From contig CM025856.1 in assembly GCA_003952965.2 (NCBI GenBank), forward strand, positions 1,173,758-1,237,757: a stretch of DNA of 64,000 bases. The letters are read 5' to 3'. The stretch comes from Morella rubra. Lineage: Eukaryota; Streptophyta; Magnoliopsida; Fagales; Myricaceae. Each line of letters starts with the position of its first letter. Positions within the stretch are counted from its first letter, which is position 1. The position numbers were made by a program, and so were the translations under genes. The notes below the pieces were generated by a model. The model was not told where the DNA came from. It was given only the letters and a program-made list of their open reading frames with translations, and did not search any database. Shown in pieces: positions 34,605-48,841 of this stretch.

Positions 34605-37600
34605 GAGTGTCATCATTATTATGTACAACCCCACCAATAAAAAGCTTCATATCCAACTCCTTTTCATCCTCTGACGCATCACTGCCTCCTCCTAAGGTGA
34701 CCCCTTCAGGCTGGATCTCATCTAAATTACCAACTGCATCTTCAGAATTGTCAGTAGATCCAGTCTTCTTATTGTCTTCTTGCATCAACTGCTGTACCGA
34801 ATCATTATCCTTTATCACTTCTTCGGTAACATTGACATTCATGACTTTAACTTTCAATCCTGGAATTTTTTCTTTTAAAAAATTTATCACACTTTTAATC
34901 CCCTCCTCAGTCACTCCCTCAATGTTAGTGCCCTTCTCCTCATTTCTCTCTGGTTTTCCTTCACTTTCCGGGATATCCACAACAGATTCATTCTCCACTT
35001 CGGAAGTAGAAGGGTCTTTTGTGACTTTGGATGGTAAAATGGAATTTGTTGAATTTCCTTTGGCTCGCTGCAAGTATACTACCTGCCAACAGATAAACAC
35101 ATTAGAAGCACTTCACATAAACTGCCATAAAGAGTTGAAGAAGACAAATCCCAAGGAAGAAGGCCCACACTTAAGCCATGTCAAGAGACTAACAGATGTA
35201 AAGGGGGTGGGTTGAAGCCCCGAGGGTATAGGTACTTCTTCCATTCATTATTCAATAGTCTTTAAACAACGCAATACAATTTGAGTCGAATACAACAGTC
35301 TAATCCTGCCATTTTTGGTCCCTTGATTGAACCATTGACCAAAATTTTTATCCAACCACACAAGACAGTATTAAGGGGTCAAATTTCATATCCAACACAT
35401 GAAAACTGCTGTTGCTTGAACCATTGACCAAAATTTTTATCCAACCACACAAGACAGTATTAAGGGGTCAAATTTCATATCCGACACATGAAAACTGCTG
35501 TTGCTTAAAGGGGGAAAAGTAGATCACATTAGTAGAAAGTAATGGCCTATAATTGATCAGGATTTGAAAATAACAATGTTGTGCTTGTAACAGTAAGGGC
35601 TTCCAAATCAGCTGGCTGTGTATTTATCTTAAGAAATGCACAGCAATTCAACAAGGTTTTTTTCCCTCTAGTCAAGGTCAAAACTCAGAACTACCGGAGC
35701 CAAATCAAACTACAAGCTCAGTAAATAATCTAGTCAGGCCATGTCATACCTAATTGAACAATAATCTAACAGGAGCATCAGTAAATAACCTGCATGACAT
35801 ATGTCTCGTCACTATCTTTGACCACAAAAATTTCAAATAATGGCGTGCCAGGAGCTGCAGTTACCAACTGTCTGCAGAAAGCAAAAAAGATATTTAAAAC
35901 GATAACTAAATAGATCATATACGAGAAGAAGAAAGAAAGAAAGAAGAGAACCTTACCTCGGACTGTAACTCCTGCCAACAAATCTGCCCACACCAGGAGT
36001 GATGCGAACTAATCTGCCAAAGGGATCATCTGAATCTTTTGAGCATCCCACCCACCAACCTACCTACATTTATTTCAATAATGGTTTAAAGAGAGAAACA
36101 AAATAAATCCACAGAGACATGTCTCATCAGTAAGGCTGCTAGTAGCATTATCATTTGAGTATCAAACAGAACCGAGTCCTTTGTAAAGATGTGCTCAGCA
36201 ACAAAGTTACATTTCTAATACGTAGACATTACAATCTAACAGAGCATCCATTTCACAAAGGAGCCACATAACAGGAGTCCCTTATATTATATATGGACAA
36301 AACAGCTTTATAGAAATGAGTCCAAACTGCTCAATGTCACAGCTCCACTCTTATCAGGTAAAAGTAATGCAGAAAGTAGATGCATAACAGAACTCAATTT
36401 ATGGTGTTTGGGAATAAAATTTTAGTAAAATTTTAGGAGTTGGTAAAAAGTTGAAGAGAGAGAATGAAAAAGTTGGTGAAAGAATGAAAAAAAGTGAGTG
36501 AAAAAGTGAAGAGAGAGAAAGAATTGTAATGATGATAAAATTTTAGAGATTAAAATTTTTGTTTGCCAAACACTAAGTGGAAACCAGAGTCAACTTTATT
36601 CTATCCACATTCTGCACTAACTTTTAAAAGTTAATACTTTCCACCATTTATATCTTGTGCCAGTGCACTAGAATTCTCAAATGCATCTTGCGACACTTAG
36701 AGATAAACGAAGATGAAGCAAGATGCCTAAGGCCAAGGAAGATAATCATAGCAAGTAAACAAAATTGCAAACCATGTTCGAACGACTGGAGTAGGGTCAC
36801 TATTGAATATAGTAGCTAACAGTTGCTATAAAGATTACCAGTCCACTTCCTGTGTACCTACACAACCTTGAGGCATCAAGGTAACGCTCTTCTTCAATTG
36901 CATTCTGCAAATAGACAATGGATCAGATCAATGGCCAAATTTTTATGTGTGCCAGTCCGCACATCTAGTGATTCAAATGTTGCTCTGACCTCCAACTGAG
37001 ACATGATTTCAGCAACACTGTCCTTTGATGTAGCTTCTGCAATAGCCATTTTTAACTTCGCAGCTTCTTGGAAGTCTTCCTTCTCAATTGCATCTTCAAG
37101 TTGAAACTGCAAAGCATGGCATTCCATCACAACTAAAAACACATAGTCGCTAGCATGTGCCAGTCTAAATAGAGCAATTTTTTAAATCTTTATGGCAATA
37201 TTCCAACCTCATACCTATACTTACCACAACCAACCCCAGCCTCGATTCAAGCCAAAGCCCAAGTGCACTTTCAGTATATATTATACCTTTCCATCATTCT
37301 ATCTGCGTCAGCTCTAAATATTGTACTTTCCAAACAAAAAGAAAAGCCTTAACAATCGTGGTATAAGTCCATAATGTGAGAACTACTCAATGTCTAAATA
37401 TTATGCACCACTTTAGCATATCTTTAATATGATAAGTAAATCTAGAATTCTAACTTGCAACAGACAAGCATTTAGAGCTTTTCTGACAGTGTAGACTTGA
37501 ACCACAGTCTCTATATCGTTATCCAAAAACTAAACCTTTAGACCCCTAGAGGTAGGTAATAATTTCCAGATTATTGATTCCCGCGTCCACAAGATCCCTT

Positions 37601-38273
37601 GCAACCCTTTCAGAAAAGAGTTACGTACATAAAAGTCACTACATTTTTCTCTACGCTTTTCCCGCTGAAAAAAAAAAAACTGACACAGAACCCGAAGAAA
37701 AAAGGGAATGAAACTATTGTGCAATATTGCACTCTTGAATAACACTAAAGCATCAAATTATACCATCCCCTACCTCATTAGGTCATGCTTAGTAGCTTTC
37801 TCTAAATTAGCAAAATTGGTGCTCCTTATTAGGAATCCACTCAGAGGAAATAACAAATAATTCAGAACAATTACGAAAAAGAAAAAGTGGAACCCTACGC
37901 CTCTCTCTCTGGCACACGTCGAAGAGAAAGAAAAAGTGGGCACCTTGAGAACAGAGGCAAAGCTTTCAGCCTGTTCAATCTCGGAGAAATGGCGATTCCA
38001 GCGGTTCCAATCCCATTCCAAAGAAGAATTATTATGGATGCTGTTGTTGATGCCGCTATCGGAGCAACGGCAGTGGACGCCGGAGTTCTTGCGGCTCTTA
38101 TAGGATGAAATAGCGTGCTTGGTGTGGACGGAGCAACAACCCCAACCAAAAACGACGTTGAGGTTAGCTTTGGATTTCTTCAACATGAAATCAGAGCAAC
38201 AGTAAAAGAACGGCGGTCTCAGTTGGGGCATGGGGATTGCCTGTCCCACGCCCCAAGCATTAGCCACCGCCAT
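34599..38273 (-). CDS. EX2: EXECUTER2, right copy: truncated at the axis, frame open
   Basis: Mirror of the left copy: exons 38273-37944, 37106-36990, 36904-36839, 36063-35957, 35871-35790 and from 35082 down to the axis. Exon 6 is open here and reads through [20 protein letters not shown] and a following acidic stretch to [18 protein letters not shown], the same order as in Arabidopsis EX2 from memory. The frame then enters the left arm in reverse, so any translation beyond Asp of PTKD is an artefact of the palindrome. About 395 residues of true EX2 are present. The C-terminal region needed for a complete EXECUTER protein is absent from the window. Confidence 0.92.
35329..35506 (-). repeat. 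89-base tandem duplication, right-arm copy
   Basis: Mirror of 33696-33873, in intron 5 of the right EX2 copy, with the same single-base difference between its two units. Confidence 0.88.
36404..36573 (-). mobile_element. MITE-like repeat in EX2 intron 3, right-arm copy
   Basis: Mirror of 32639-32806. The ends are GTGTTTGGGAATAAAA and GTTTGCCAAACAC. Slightly different internal spacing from the left copy. Confidence 0.55.
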
Positions 38274-40154
38274 CTTTCTGTCTGTCTCTCTCTCTCTCTC
38301 TCTCAATATCAGTGACTCTGTTTCAAGGGGAGCAGAGGCTTCGTCTATCTCTGAAAGTTGTCGTTCTTGGAGGGGCTTTGATTGATATTCTGGATAGGAA
38401 CGGGGAAGAGGGAGGATAAAGTTGAGCCCAGATGGTATATTCAGACCCACGAGATCCATTGGATCCGTGGGATCCACTTTGACGGGTGCATCTGAAAATT
38501 CGTGGTCTTCAATTTCGTAGACGATGGGGGATGACATTGGGCTGCCTTCTACTAAGCTTCTTACACGCGTCGCCACATCTATATGACCAAAATATTTTAA
38601 GCCATTCTTTTTTCTTTTCTTTTACTAAATTTGTTTTTTTTAAATAACCAGAAGAAACTCAGTCTTTCAAGTCTATCGGAGTAGAACTCAAATTGACTTA
38701 ATAGACTGGTAAATTTTAGATCGGCATAATTTTTATGCCACACAGATCAAGTAAATCTAACTTTATCGTAAGATGACTCTAAAAGATTATTTACACTGAA
38801 CATATTTAAACTTAAAACTTACGAAAGATCATAATTCTAGACTCCATATCTGACCACCTACTTGAAAACAATTAAAATTGGAAAAGAAAAAGGTTGATAT
38901 TCTTTACATAAGCATGATTACAACAATATGCTTACTATTACTGTATATAATAATTAAAAATATATATAAATAAAAATATCAATTGGGTAGTAAATTGGAA
39001 AATGTCTATTCCTATGACACGCAAGGACTTGAGTGTGGTGAGACAAACGTTGTTTGCTTAATCATTGTATGCACCGGTCGGCATACGAGTGGAGAAACTT
39101 GGCTTACAAGTGCAAACAAAGTACGAGGGGAAAGTCATAATGGTGTCTTTTGTATCACTCAACAAGTAGTTGAGAATTAAATATAACATAAAATTTGTGT
39201 TCTTAATTGGATGGGATTCTAACCACGTGCTTATGTTTCATCTTTTCAGCTCCTCAAGAGTTTTAGATTCGATGATATGCCAAGCATCCAACCATCATTG
39301 TCTCAACGTGTTCCACCAGAACCCCCCCAAATATGGATCATAAGAGTTTTTCTCATGAAATTTTACCCATATTTCGATGAACCAAAAAAAAATTGAAATT
39401 TTTTGAAGCTAGAGTGTCAACAACTCTATATTCTTCCTTTTGCTTTATACAATATCAGGCGGAGGAAGGAAGGTGGATGTCCACCTACCGCGGCTAATGG
39501 CAACCATTGTAGGTTGATTAGATGCTTCTGAACGAAGTCCCACCAATTTTACACATTTTCTTCATTATATGGATTGAAAAACAGATCACTTGCGACGCAT
39601 GGTGGAACCAAAGTGCAATAGTTGGGCAGCATTATCATAAGAGTAGCACGAAAGATAAGGAAAACTGAAAAGCTTCTCAAACAGAGTAGGAATTCGATCA
39701 ATCGTTATCAATGCCAGGACGCAGATCAAGATGAGTCAGAAAGTAAAGAGTACAGACTACAGATCAAGATGAATATCTCTAATGAGGAGTAGAGATATTC
39801 ACAGTTCATAAAGTTTGGCAATGTTTATAATCTAAGAGCCCTGTTTTATTCACCTTTCAGACACTACTACTCCCTTCTCAACTATTCCAACAAACAGATA
39901 CTGAAACCTGAAGTAATCTGCACAACACAAATCCAACTCTAATCTCCATTGGGTTAACAAAGAGAAAAATGCATTGGTTACAGTTTATGTCCATGACTCC
40001 ATATACTTGGATCAATCAAAAAAAGGCTCTTCATTACAATAAGAAACCACCACTACACCTTGATGACCGATGGACAAGTATCATTTAGCTTGTCCTCAGA
40101 GAGGGTTAGGAAATCTAGCAAAAATTATGAGACATGGGGTAAAAAGCATGAAGT
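38274..40154. other. EX2 upstream region and SIS3 3' region, right arm
   Basis: Mirror of 29060-30938, with the same GA run and the same hairpin. No additional gene is seen. Confidence 0.5.
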
Positions 40155-43100
40155 TTAGGGCTGTGGAGGGTTGCATTGACCAACAACCACGTGTTCAACT
40201 GGGGTGACTGGCTCAATGCTTGATGGGTGCCGACTCATCACAGGCACACCCCCATTCTCTAAAGTTTCCAAAGAAGTTTCAGCATCATCGGCCACTCCTG
40301 CATTTCCTGCACGCACTGGACGAAGCAGACCCTGCAATCTCAACAGGTAGCTCTGGCTGGAAGGTTCTCTTATGTATCTGTTGGTTGTCACAACACTGGC
40401 AGATGACCTTTCCGTATCAGGATGAAGATTAGATAAAGCGCTAAGGTCAAGATTAGGGAAAACTGAGCAACGGCACCGAGGACATTTCACGTTCAGTCGA
40501 AGCCACTCGTCAATGCACTCAACATGGAAATTGTGAGCACAAGGCAGGCCACGAACCTGCACAAATTTCCGTAAGAAACTTGGGTTTAACTGCCCTAGTA
40601 ATAATCATCTACCACTTGATATAGAAATTTGTGTATGCATGAGCCTAGGTGTGGTGGCCTGCACCTCATACCGGTACAGTTTTGCATCAAAGTTAACCTC
40701 TTATAACAATTTTTCCTTTTAAGGACTTAAACAATCATTGTATCTACAGGGGGTCCACATCCTAAAGAGCCAGACACCAAAGCTCAAAGAAAGGATGAGA
40801 ACTTGCATGTGCCAGGAATCAGCATGAAACAATCTGATCCTGCAGAAATAAACCTGAACAACTATAAGATTTATGTCAAGTAACCTAGGAGATGGACCCC
40901 ACACACAGCCAGATGACCAGAAAGAAAGTCTATCCAACTAATCCCACATTGTTCGATAACAGTTCATTAACATGAATAGATAGGTTTTGCTTTGAATAGA
41001 TTCAACCACTTTGATATGACAGGAAAAATGTGGATGATGATACATGATGAAGAGATTATGAAATAAACCTTGTGAATATATTATTGCTCCATTGCTTTAG
41101 CATGATAGATACTTGGAGCATAAACTGGAAATATAACAACTTAGTTTGAAAGGATGAACATTAAGTAGACAGGAAAACAAAAAAAAATTACAAACCTCAT
41201 TTCCCACATGAAACTCTTCTAAGCAGATGGGACATTCACTGCAATCCGTTGGAACAGCCTTTAGCCTGAACTTTGGAAGTTCCTGAATGAGTGCTTCCAC
41301 TGCTTCTCTCTGTGCAACCCCCCCCCCAAAAAAAAAAAAAAAAAAAAGAAGAGCAGAAAAAGCGAACCCTTCAGGATCCAGAACTGGATAATAATGAAGT
41401 TCATAAAAGCAACATGCTTATCACAACAAAAAGAAAAGCGGAAGTATTATGAGAGCATCACAAAGAGTACAGACTCAAAACAGCCTAATATAAAGTGGTA
41501 ACCGATGCATCCTTCAAATAATCAAATACCCATACCCTAAATCTGTAACAATGTTCGTGTATGTAATACACCTCAGCACGTGCACAAACTGCATTAATAA
41601 TGCCCTTAAAATGCTCTTTATTTTATGATCAGCCTTTTTGGTAGGTCGTTCACACTTGCAGTTCACCTAAATAGCTCTCTGGGACTTCAAATGTTTTAAC
41701 ATCATGTGATCTAGGCAATATCCAATAGAAGGAAAAGGATAAACTCTAAGCCAGATGAAAGCTTACCTGAGCTGGAGTCAAGTAAAGTCCAGGATGGTAT
41801 CCAGCAGCATCTTGGCCCATGCCTCTTGTTTCCTGACCAGCAGCTTCAAATGCCCAATCCGGTACACGGATCATGTCAACCAGAACCTAGGACAAGGAGG
41901 GAAACTTTTCTTATAGGTGCTTAGCCTTATTTAAGGGCCCAACAAGCATGAGTAACATACGAATATATAAAATTTGAACTAAACACTATACTGATCATAA
42001 GCATGTTATATCAGTTACATTGCATCATATTGAAATAATTTATGGTACACATTCATGCCAATATTAAGCAGGCATGATACATGATACATTGGACTAACTT
42101 ATGAAAGTTCAAACACGGGTTTTTAAAGGAAATATTAGCCTCAGCCACAGGCTAATGGTGATGAATGATGCCTTCAAACATATGTTATGTGCTTAGTGTA
42201 CAAAATTCAAGTCTTTTTCTGCCCTTGAGATCAAACTGGTCATCCCTCCCCAGACATTCCATTCTGATCCAGTATCAGTGGACGGCGATAAAGATTCCCT
42301 GCTCTCTTGCAGCATACAGGTACTTAGTAATTATCACCATATTGATAGCAAAACCATACAAAAAATCAACATATATGACAAATATCTCTGCAGACACATC
42401 AGAGTACAAGATGCAAGATATTCAAGAGCTTACGCCATATTCTGATAAAGGAATCCCTTGTTGAGCACGTAGTAAATGTGCCTGTCTTCGTGTCAACCAC
42501 TGCAACAGAAATATTCAACAAAACAAGGATATAACAAGCAGCTACATCACTAGAGTAGGGAGTGCAATAGACCAGCCGAAACATGAGAAGACAGACAGCG
42601 ATCAAAATATAAAGCCGAATTAGTGTTAATCTCAAAAATGCTAAAGTAGAAAGAACACCACTAACCTTTCCCAATGACATGCAAGCAATGCAACAAAGTC
42701 CACAGTAGCTAAAAAGCAACCAAATGAGAAAACCCCATTTCTGACCTTCTTCAGGCAACTGCAAGCATTTAATGCATTGATTACATAACCAAGCCATTTG
42801 CAGATGTCAATTCCGCTTATAAGAATGGAACGCAATAGCATGGAGCAAGGAGTTCCAAAATAACATACACAATCTTTTGCACGTTTGAACCAGAGGGTAC
42901 CAATTACAGTCCAGGCCCAAAGGAATGGATATAGCAGCAGAGATAGAATGGAAAGCACCACTACCCTTCCACAGAAACGGGCATACCTCTGTTGCCACCC
43001 AAAATCCCTAAAACCACAGCAAAGGGCATTGCTTTTAAATTTTACTACATGAAAGTGCCAGGCGGACACTAACAAGAGACCCAAAGAACAACCATAGAGC

Positions 43101-44555
43101 CACTCTGAGCAAAACTAGAGTAGAGCACAAAACAATTACATGATGAAATATGAGCTAACGGGCAAGGAAACATGTTAATTCAATAAAATAGTAGCTGCGG
43201 CTTCTAGAACATTAAAGATTATACAAGCAAAACTTCTGTACACCTTATGTTCTTGATTAACACCCAAACCTAACTCCACTTAGGTATGTATAGCTTACAA
43301 GCCAGTACTTGTCTCAAGGTAAAGTATGTATAGACACAAACAAGAATACAAACAAAGAAGGCAAAATGCAACCACTACGATGAGTTTATGACAAATCGAA
43401 TCACGTACACAATGTATGTACTTTCACCATCAATGACGTTAAAATCTATGGAACAAGCTTGTCAGGCCTGATTAGTAAACTTAAACTTCAAGTTCTTCCT
43501 AGTGGAAAACAATGAGCAGAAACATTTCAAGCGAATGCAAAAACTTGGAGTAGACCATCCAAGTCATATTCAATTTTGTTGGAGTACTCTGTGTCAGGTC
43601 TCAAACCATTTGAGTCCAGATTTGTGCTGGGGCCTGCTATTTACGTGTTCAAGAGAAATGAATATGAAGTATAAGTTCAATTAAATTTCCTAGGCTTACA
43701 CCTACCAAGAAACAAACCATTCTCATTCATTATGATGATTAAATTACATCTAATCACAAATTTAACAAACAAGCGTAAGATCCTCATCTCGAATCAACAA
43801 CAACCTCAACAGTAAAAGAGAAAAGGCCTTACAAACCCATTCCAGCGGCAAATCCATTATCTACAAACATCAACAGGCGAAAAACAAACACGGTTGTGTA
43901 ATCAACCTGAGCCAACAAAGATATCACATAGCTCAGAAGATGAGGAAACAAAAAGTTGATCTTAGAACGAAAATGAAGACGATAACACAAAGTTCTTAGA
44001 ATAGAGAAAACCCACCACAATCCATATGTGCAACGGGAATGTACAAGAATGGTACCGCTTCCAATTAATGGCAACAATTACTCTATAAGCAACACCGTTA
44101 AAGAAAGCACGTGCGACAAAATCGGTGCCTTTCACATTTATCGTGGTTTTTAAGTTTGAAATTAACCGAAGGCATACTTAAGTGAACAGCACAAATGTCT
44201 TACTAAGGAATACATCAATATCCACTAGACTAACATTTTTTTTCGTCTTATTTAAAGAAGAGAAACCAATTACTTTTACTCAGACTTACTTATCAAAAAA
44301 AAAAAAAACACTTTTACTCAGACTCCATAGAATCCATATTAGACCCCCTAACTATGCGCTGTAAGGATACACGCTCGTAGCAAGCATCGACAAGAAGAAC
44401 CCGTCATACCTGCAAAACGTCAATAGCCAAAAAAAATAATCAAATTGCTCCAGATACGCGCGCGCCCACACACGCGTATATATACGTATGTATTGGCAAT
44501 CAGTGGAAGCAGGATAAAGAACTGACCATTTGAAATCGACGCCTCTCATGGCCAT
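40155..44555 (-). CDS. SIS3: SIS3-like RING-H2 E3 ligase, right copy
   Basis: Mirror copy with exons 44555-44527, 44409-44371, 44082-44016, 43906-43833, 43007-42869, 42758-42666, 42499-42434, 41886-41767, 41309-41196 and 40556-40155. All open frames give the same protein as the left copy where I compared them, including the RING-H2 residues, the splice sites and the two upstream ORFs. Length differences from the left arm are in intronic homopolymers (the A run near 41330 and the A run near 44297). Nothing in this copy suggests loss of function. Confidence 0.93.
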
Positions 44556-47500
44556 GGAGCAGCAACAGAAGCGAAAGCCCTAAAGTGACGCAGAAGATTC
44601 AGCTTTCCTCATCTGAGGACAGAAATGCTTGAATCCGAGAGCAAAATCGAGATCCGATCTCTCATAAACCGGTTCGAGACGATGCAAATCATCAAAATCC
44701 GAAAAAGAGAGATTTGTAAGAAAACGAGACTTCGAAAAGAACGAAGCTCCGTCCACTGAGAGAGAGAAGGAGAGCTGAGGTAGTGAGTAGTACTAGTAGT
44801 AATGGAGAGAGTCCAAGAGGGGCTTATAGGAGAAGACAGAACCTTAACGGTTTTCTAGCGCCGTTACTTCACGACGTTAACTGAAGCCAGAACATTTCTC
44901 TCCTCTTCCTCCTCCCCCTCCTCCTCCACCTTCTTAGTTCTTCCTCTAATCTCTCTCTCTCTCGCTCTCTTTCCCATTCTTTTATTTATCTTCTTTTCCT
45001 TCTCCGGTTAAAACAGTTGGCTCTGGCAGTTGAGAGTAGCGGACCTACTAATCTTACTGTGCGTAAAAAATTTGGTCAGATAAAATAACTATTTAATAAT
45101 ATCTCTTTTCATCAGATTATTTATTTTTATTTTAATAAATATAAAAAAAACTCATTTAAATTATTTATGTTCACTTTTTCCCATAACTTAAAATTTTATC
45201 ACACAAATACCATAATAAAAATAATAGTATTTTATTGGGTCACGCCTGAAATTTGAACCTCCCATTAATATCTCATTGCTAAAACTCAGCAGATAAGGTA
45301 TGTGTGGGTTTATCCTAAAGAAACTATAAGTGGCAATAATAATCCTATGCGGATAACATACTTATGTCATAACTTCTAGTTTAAATTACAACTTACTATG
45401 TATTGTTGTAGATCCAAATGATTTAAAGATAATCACGGAAGATAGAAAAGGTCTTTTTAGGCCTTCATTAATTTGCAAAGTGGGGGGGAAAAAGTCTCTA
45501 TCTTCTTGGTTCATTATGTGAAAGACAGTTAGGATGAAATAGTTTCTAATAATATTATGAGACGGGATTATAGACATGTTTTAGGAATTAGTTGAGATAA
45601 AAGCTCCTGAATACAAAAGAAACTTAACTGCTTCTTCCAACTAGCTTTGGACCTATAAAAAAGTGCTCAATACTTTATACATATTTATATCGTGCTTAGA
45701 ATATAAAATGTAATTCCGTACCAAAAGCAAGTGGATATAGCTTCCATGGGTGACGTGGTCCTACCATAGTTGCTGTGTGGTACTTTCTTTGGGGGGGGTT
45801 CATTTTTTAATTGTCTAGTATGTAATGTTTACAGAAATGTTATGTGTGTGAATGTGATCACTCTTACGAATATTCCATTAAGCAAGAAGGTATAACCCCG
45901 CAAGTTGTTCCTTTTTATCTAAGGGTATAAAATAAAGTTGCTTAGGTTTTCAGATCTTTCTTTTAAGTCGGGAGTAATATTAATATTCCCTATGACTATT
46001 AAGACCATTTAACGCAAGACCTTTCATAGCACACTCTTTTCCCAAGCATCGACAGCCTTAACTCCCAGCATTTCAGGAATCCTACCAAAGTAGATGAACC
46101 CCCCGTATATGTGCCTCTCCAATTGCGCATATGGGTTTGGAATGAATTCCTACTCAATGGTCTCTGTTCCTTTTCCTCTCTTCCTCTCATTTTCCAAACC
46201 CATATACAAAAGTTGGGGCCAGAGGCCAAGGATGAAGCTCAGAATAATGCGCCAATTTGGACTTAAAAGCCTAACCCAAACAGTTTCATGTGTAGGGTTT
46301 GCCAATACTAACTAGACCACATTGGCTCCCCCACAATGGTTGGTTCCAACAAATTCTCCACACCACCAAGGAGCCTCACCAAAAGCCAGACACAACTAGC
46401 ATTCACAATCTGAAAGATTCATAACTGGAATAGACCAAATTGATACTTACTGGATATGCTCATGGTATAGACCAAGGGTAGATCATTCATATGCATAGTG
46501 GATGATCTAATTAGTGACAAATATCAATCAGTACAAAAATGTCAGTGATCCGCCTAAATGTTTTCATCCACTGGCACTTTTATGCTAGCAAACAAAAAGT
46601 TCAGTGGGGGGTTTTGTATGTATATATATATACAGGAAAATACAGGTTACTTTCATGTCGGTCCTAGATGCTCGGGAAGATCGTATCCTCTCTAATCTGA
46701 GACATTTCTTCAGACATGTCCACAGGCATACTGACAATGCATATATACCTCGAGATGATAGGGATGTAAGAACTCCACCAGGCAAGGGGGAGAATAGAGG
46801 GGGGGAAAAGATATTATGCTTCAAAAATCACAATAATAAATCTACTTTCCAGCAGATTCCAACTTCTTAGTCTTAATGATCCATCATTCAATAAGCATCT
46901 AGGACAATTTACACTCCCACCAATTTGGATTAGTCAAGAAAGCAAATTATAGCATTTTTCAAATATCACAAAAAAAAACTTTTAAAGCATAGGTAGGCCT
47001 TTCTCACCAAGAATCATCTTCTCCTCAGCTTAAACTTTGGAACTTGCTGTGCTGGACGACTACAAACACCAGTGGGGCTATGCTTAGTTTCGTCATAAAG
47101 TATTTGCAATTTGCAGCCTAATAGGAAGTTAGGAACAACTGGAAAATAAACGTCCATGAAGGAATCTGAAGAGCTAAAGAACATGAATCGCCACGTGCTT
47201 TAATTCGTTTATGCTTTGAATATCTTCCAGAAAAGTGATTTGCATTGCCTGCGCAACTGATGAAAGCCCATTAAAGAGTTGGCTGTGGTAGCAGAAGTTG
47301 ACAAGTTCCACTCTGAAGCTTTGAAAACAAGTAATAACAAATGATTTAGAAAACATAATAAGATGATGAGGGGAGAAAATGTCAAGCTTGTGCATCAGTC
47401 AATGTAAAATGGCAAAACTTGTAATCTCTTTGAATATACTAGATCTCTCTCTAAACTGACAGTGCAACCTTTAGCCACACACAAACCTAAGTTTTCATTC

Positions 47501-48841
47501 AAAGAACAACCACACTAGAGGTCCCTGCTCAAATTGCATAGCATCTCTAGTGACGGTCAATCTTAGGTAATGTCAACTTGTGTTAGAGAATATAATTCAA
47601 ATAATAAAATCTATCTCTTCCTATCAGCTGGAGCTTTTGGGATAAGCGTTATATTCTCTAACAACCTGGGTGAGATGTCAGCAATGAATGAAGCAACTCA
47701 GCCTGTGGTACATGCAGTCTTCCAAAACCATGGCCTCTAGTTCGTGGCACAAAGGAGGGCATCTAAGAAAATTCTTGACCAAAGCAATGAGGAAACTAGC
47801 TTCCTCTAAAACTTGGGAATAGCAGATACAATTCACTTCAGGTGAGAAATCACATGGTGGATACATATATAAGTTAACTGCATAAACAACTTCTCATGTA
47901 CCATGCGTTTCTTCTATATAACATAAGCATGACTCTAGTTAAGCACACAGAGAAGGCCATCTTATGAAGATGTAGGCTTAGATTTTGTACCAGAACTCAG
48001 AACTAGCAAGTCTCGTGAATGAAAGACGTTGGAAACAAGAAGGCCATGATTCGAGCTTATATAAGCTAAACAACAGCCTAAGAAAGCATAAGAACCCGCT
48101 ATGAAAAAAAGTTTAACCCTTTAATAGACTTCTGAAATTCAACGGGCTAGTGATGAAAAAGACCTAAAATTTCAATTTCCCTCAGAAAACTCAGAAGAAT
48201 GATTGAGAATACAAATCACTACAATGGAGCCCGTAAAAATGTCCCGAGATTATTTGACAAATATGTTTGAAACTAATAGCTATAAGAATCAACAATAAAG
48301 ATATCTTTTGTCACAAGACTAGCTAAGTTTGATAAGCTAGAACAGGATCTAAAACTGAAATCTATCTCACAAACTTTGTAGGAGTGATATAGAGAGCAAA
48401 CTGCTACGATGACGTGAATAAAATTCCGGACAAAAATTGACATCCAAGCAACTACTTTCTGAGCCTCTAATACTGTTGTTGCAATGACTAGGAGAAAAAT
48501 AAATCCAATCCCATCAACTGAAAAGGGCCACTAAAACTAGATAAGACGAGCTCATCACTGCAAAACATTAGAATATTCCATTTAGACATTAAAAAATTGG
48601 TTATCTATAAGAAGAACAGATAGTTCATAAGTTTCACTCTCTTGTTCTGTAACCTGGGCACACGAAATAATATAAGCCCATTTCTGAAACCTATTGATTT
48701 TATAGAATCCATGTGTATAAATGCAAGAGAACAGTATCCAGACAATACAATGATGGCAGACAATCGCTGAAGAAAAGGTAGATAATCTGCCACATCCATT
48801 ACTTCTGCTTGAATACATTAATTACAACATGGTAAAAATAT
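44556..48841. other. Intergenic region, right arm
   Basis: Mirror of 20375-24656. It contains the SIS3 leader, the pyrimidine-rich mirror of the GA tract (about 44896-44971) and the small foldback repeat at 47581-47663, whose loop differs from the left copy. No gene is recognised. Confidence 0.5.

Noticed and set aside
34102..34674. Open frames that cross the palindrome axis
   Set aside because: They join EX2 coding sequence to its own reverse complement. The residues after the axis are a product of the fold-back and not a new protein.
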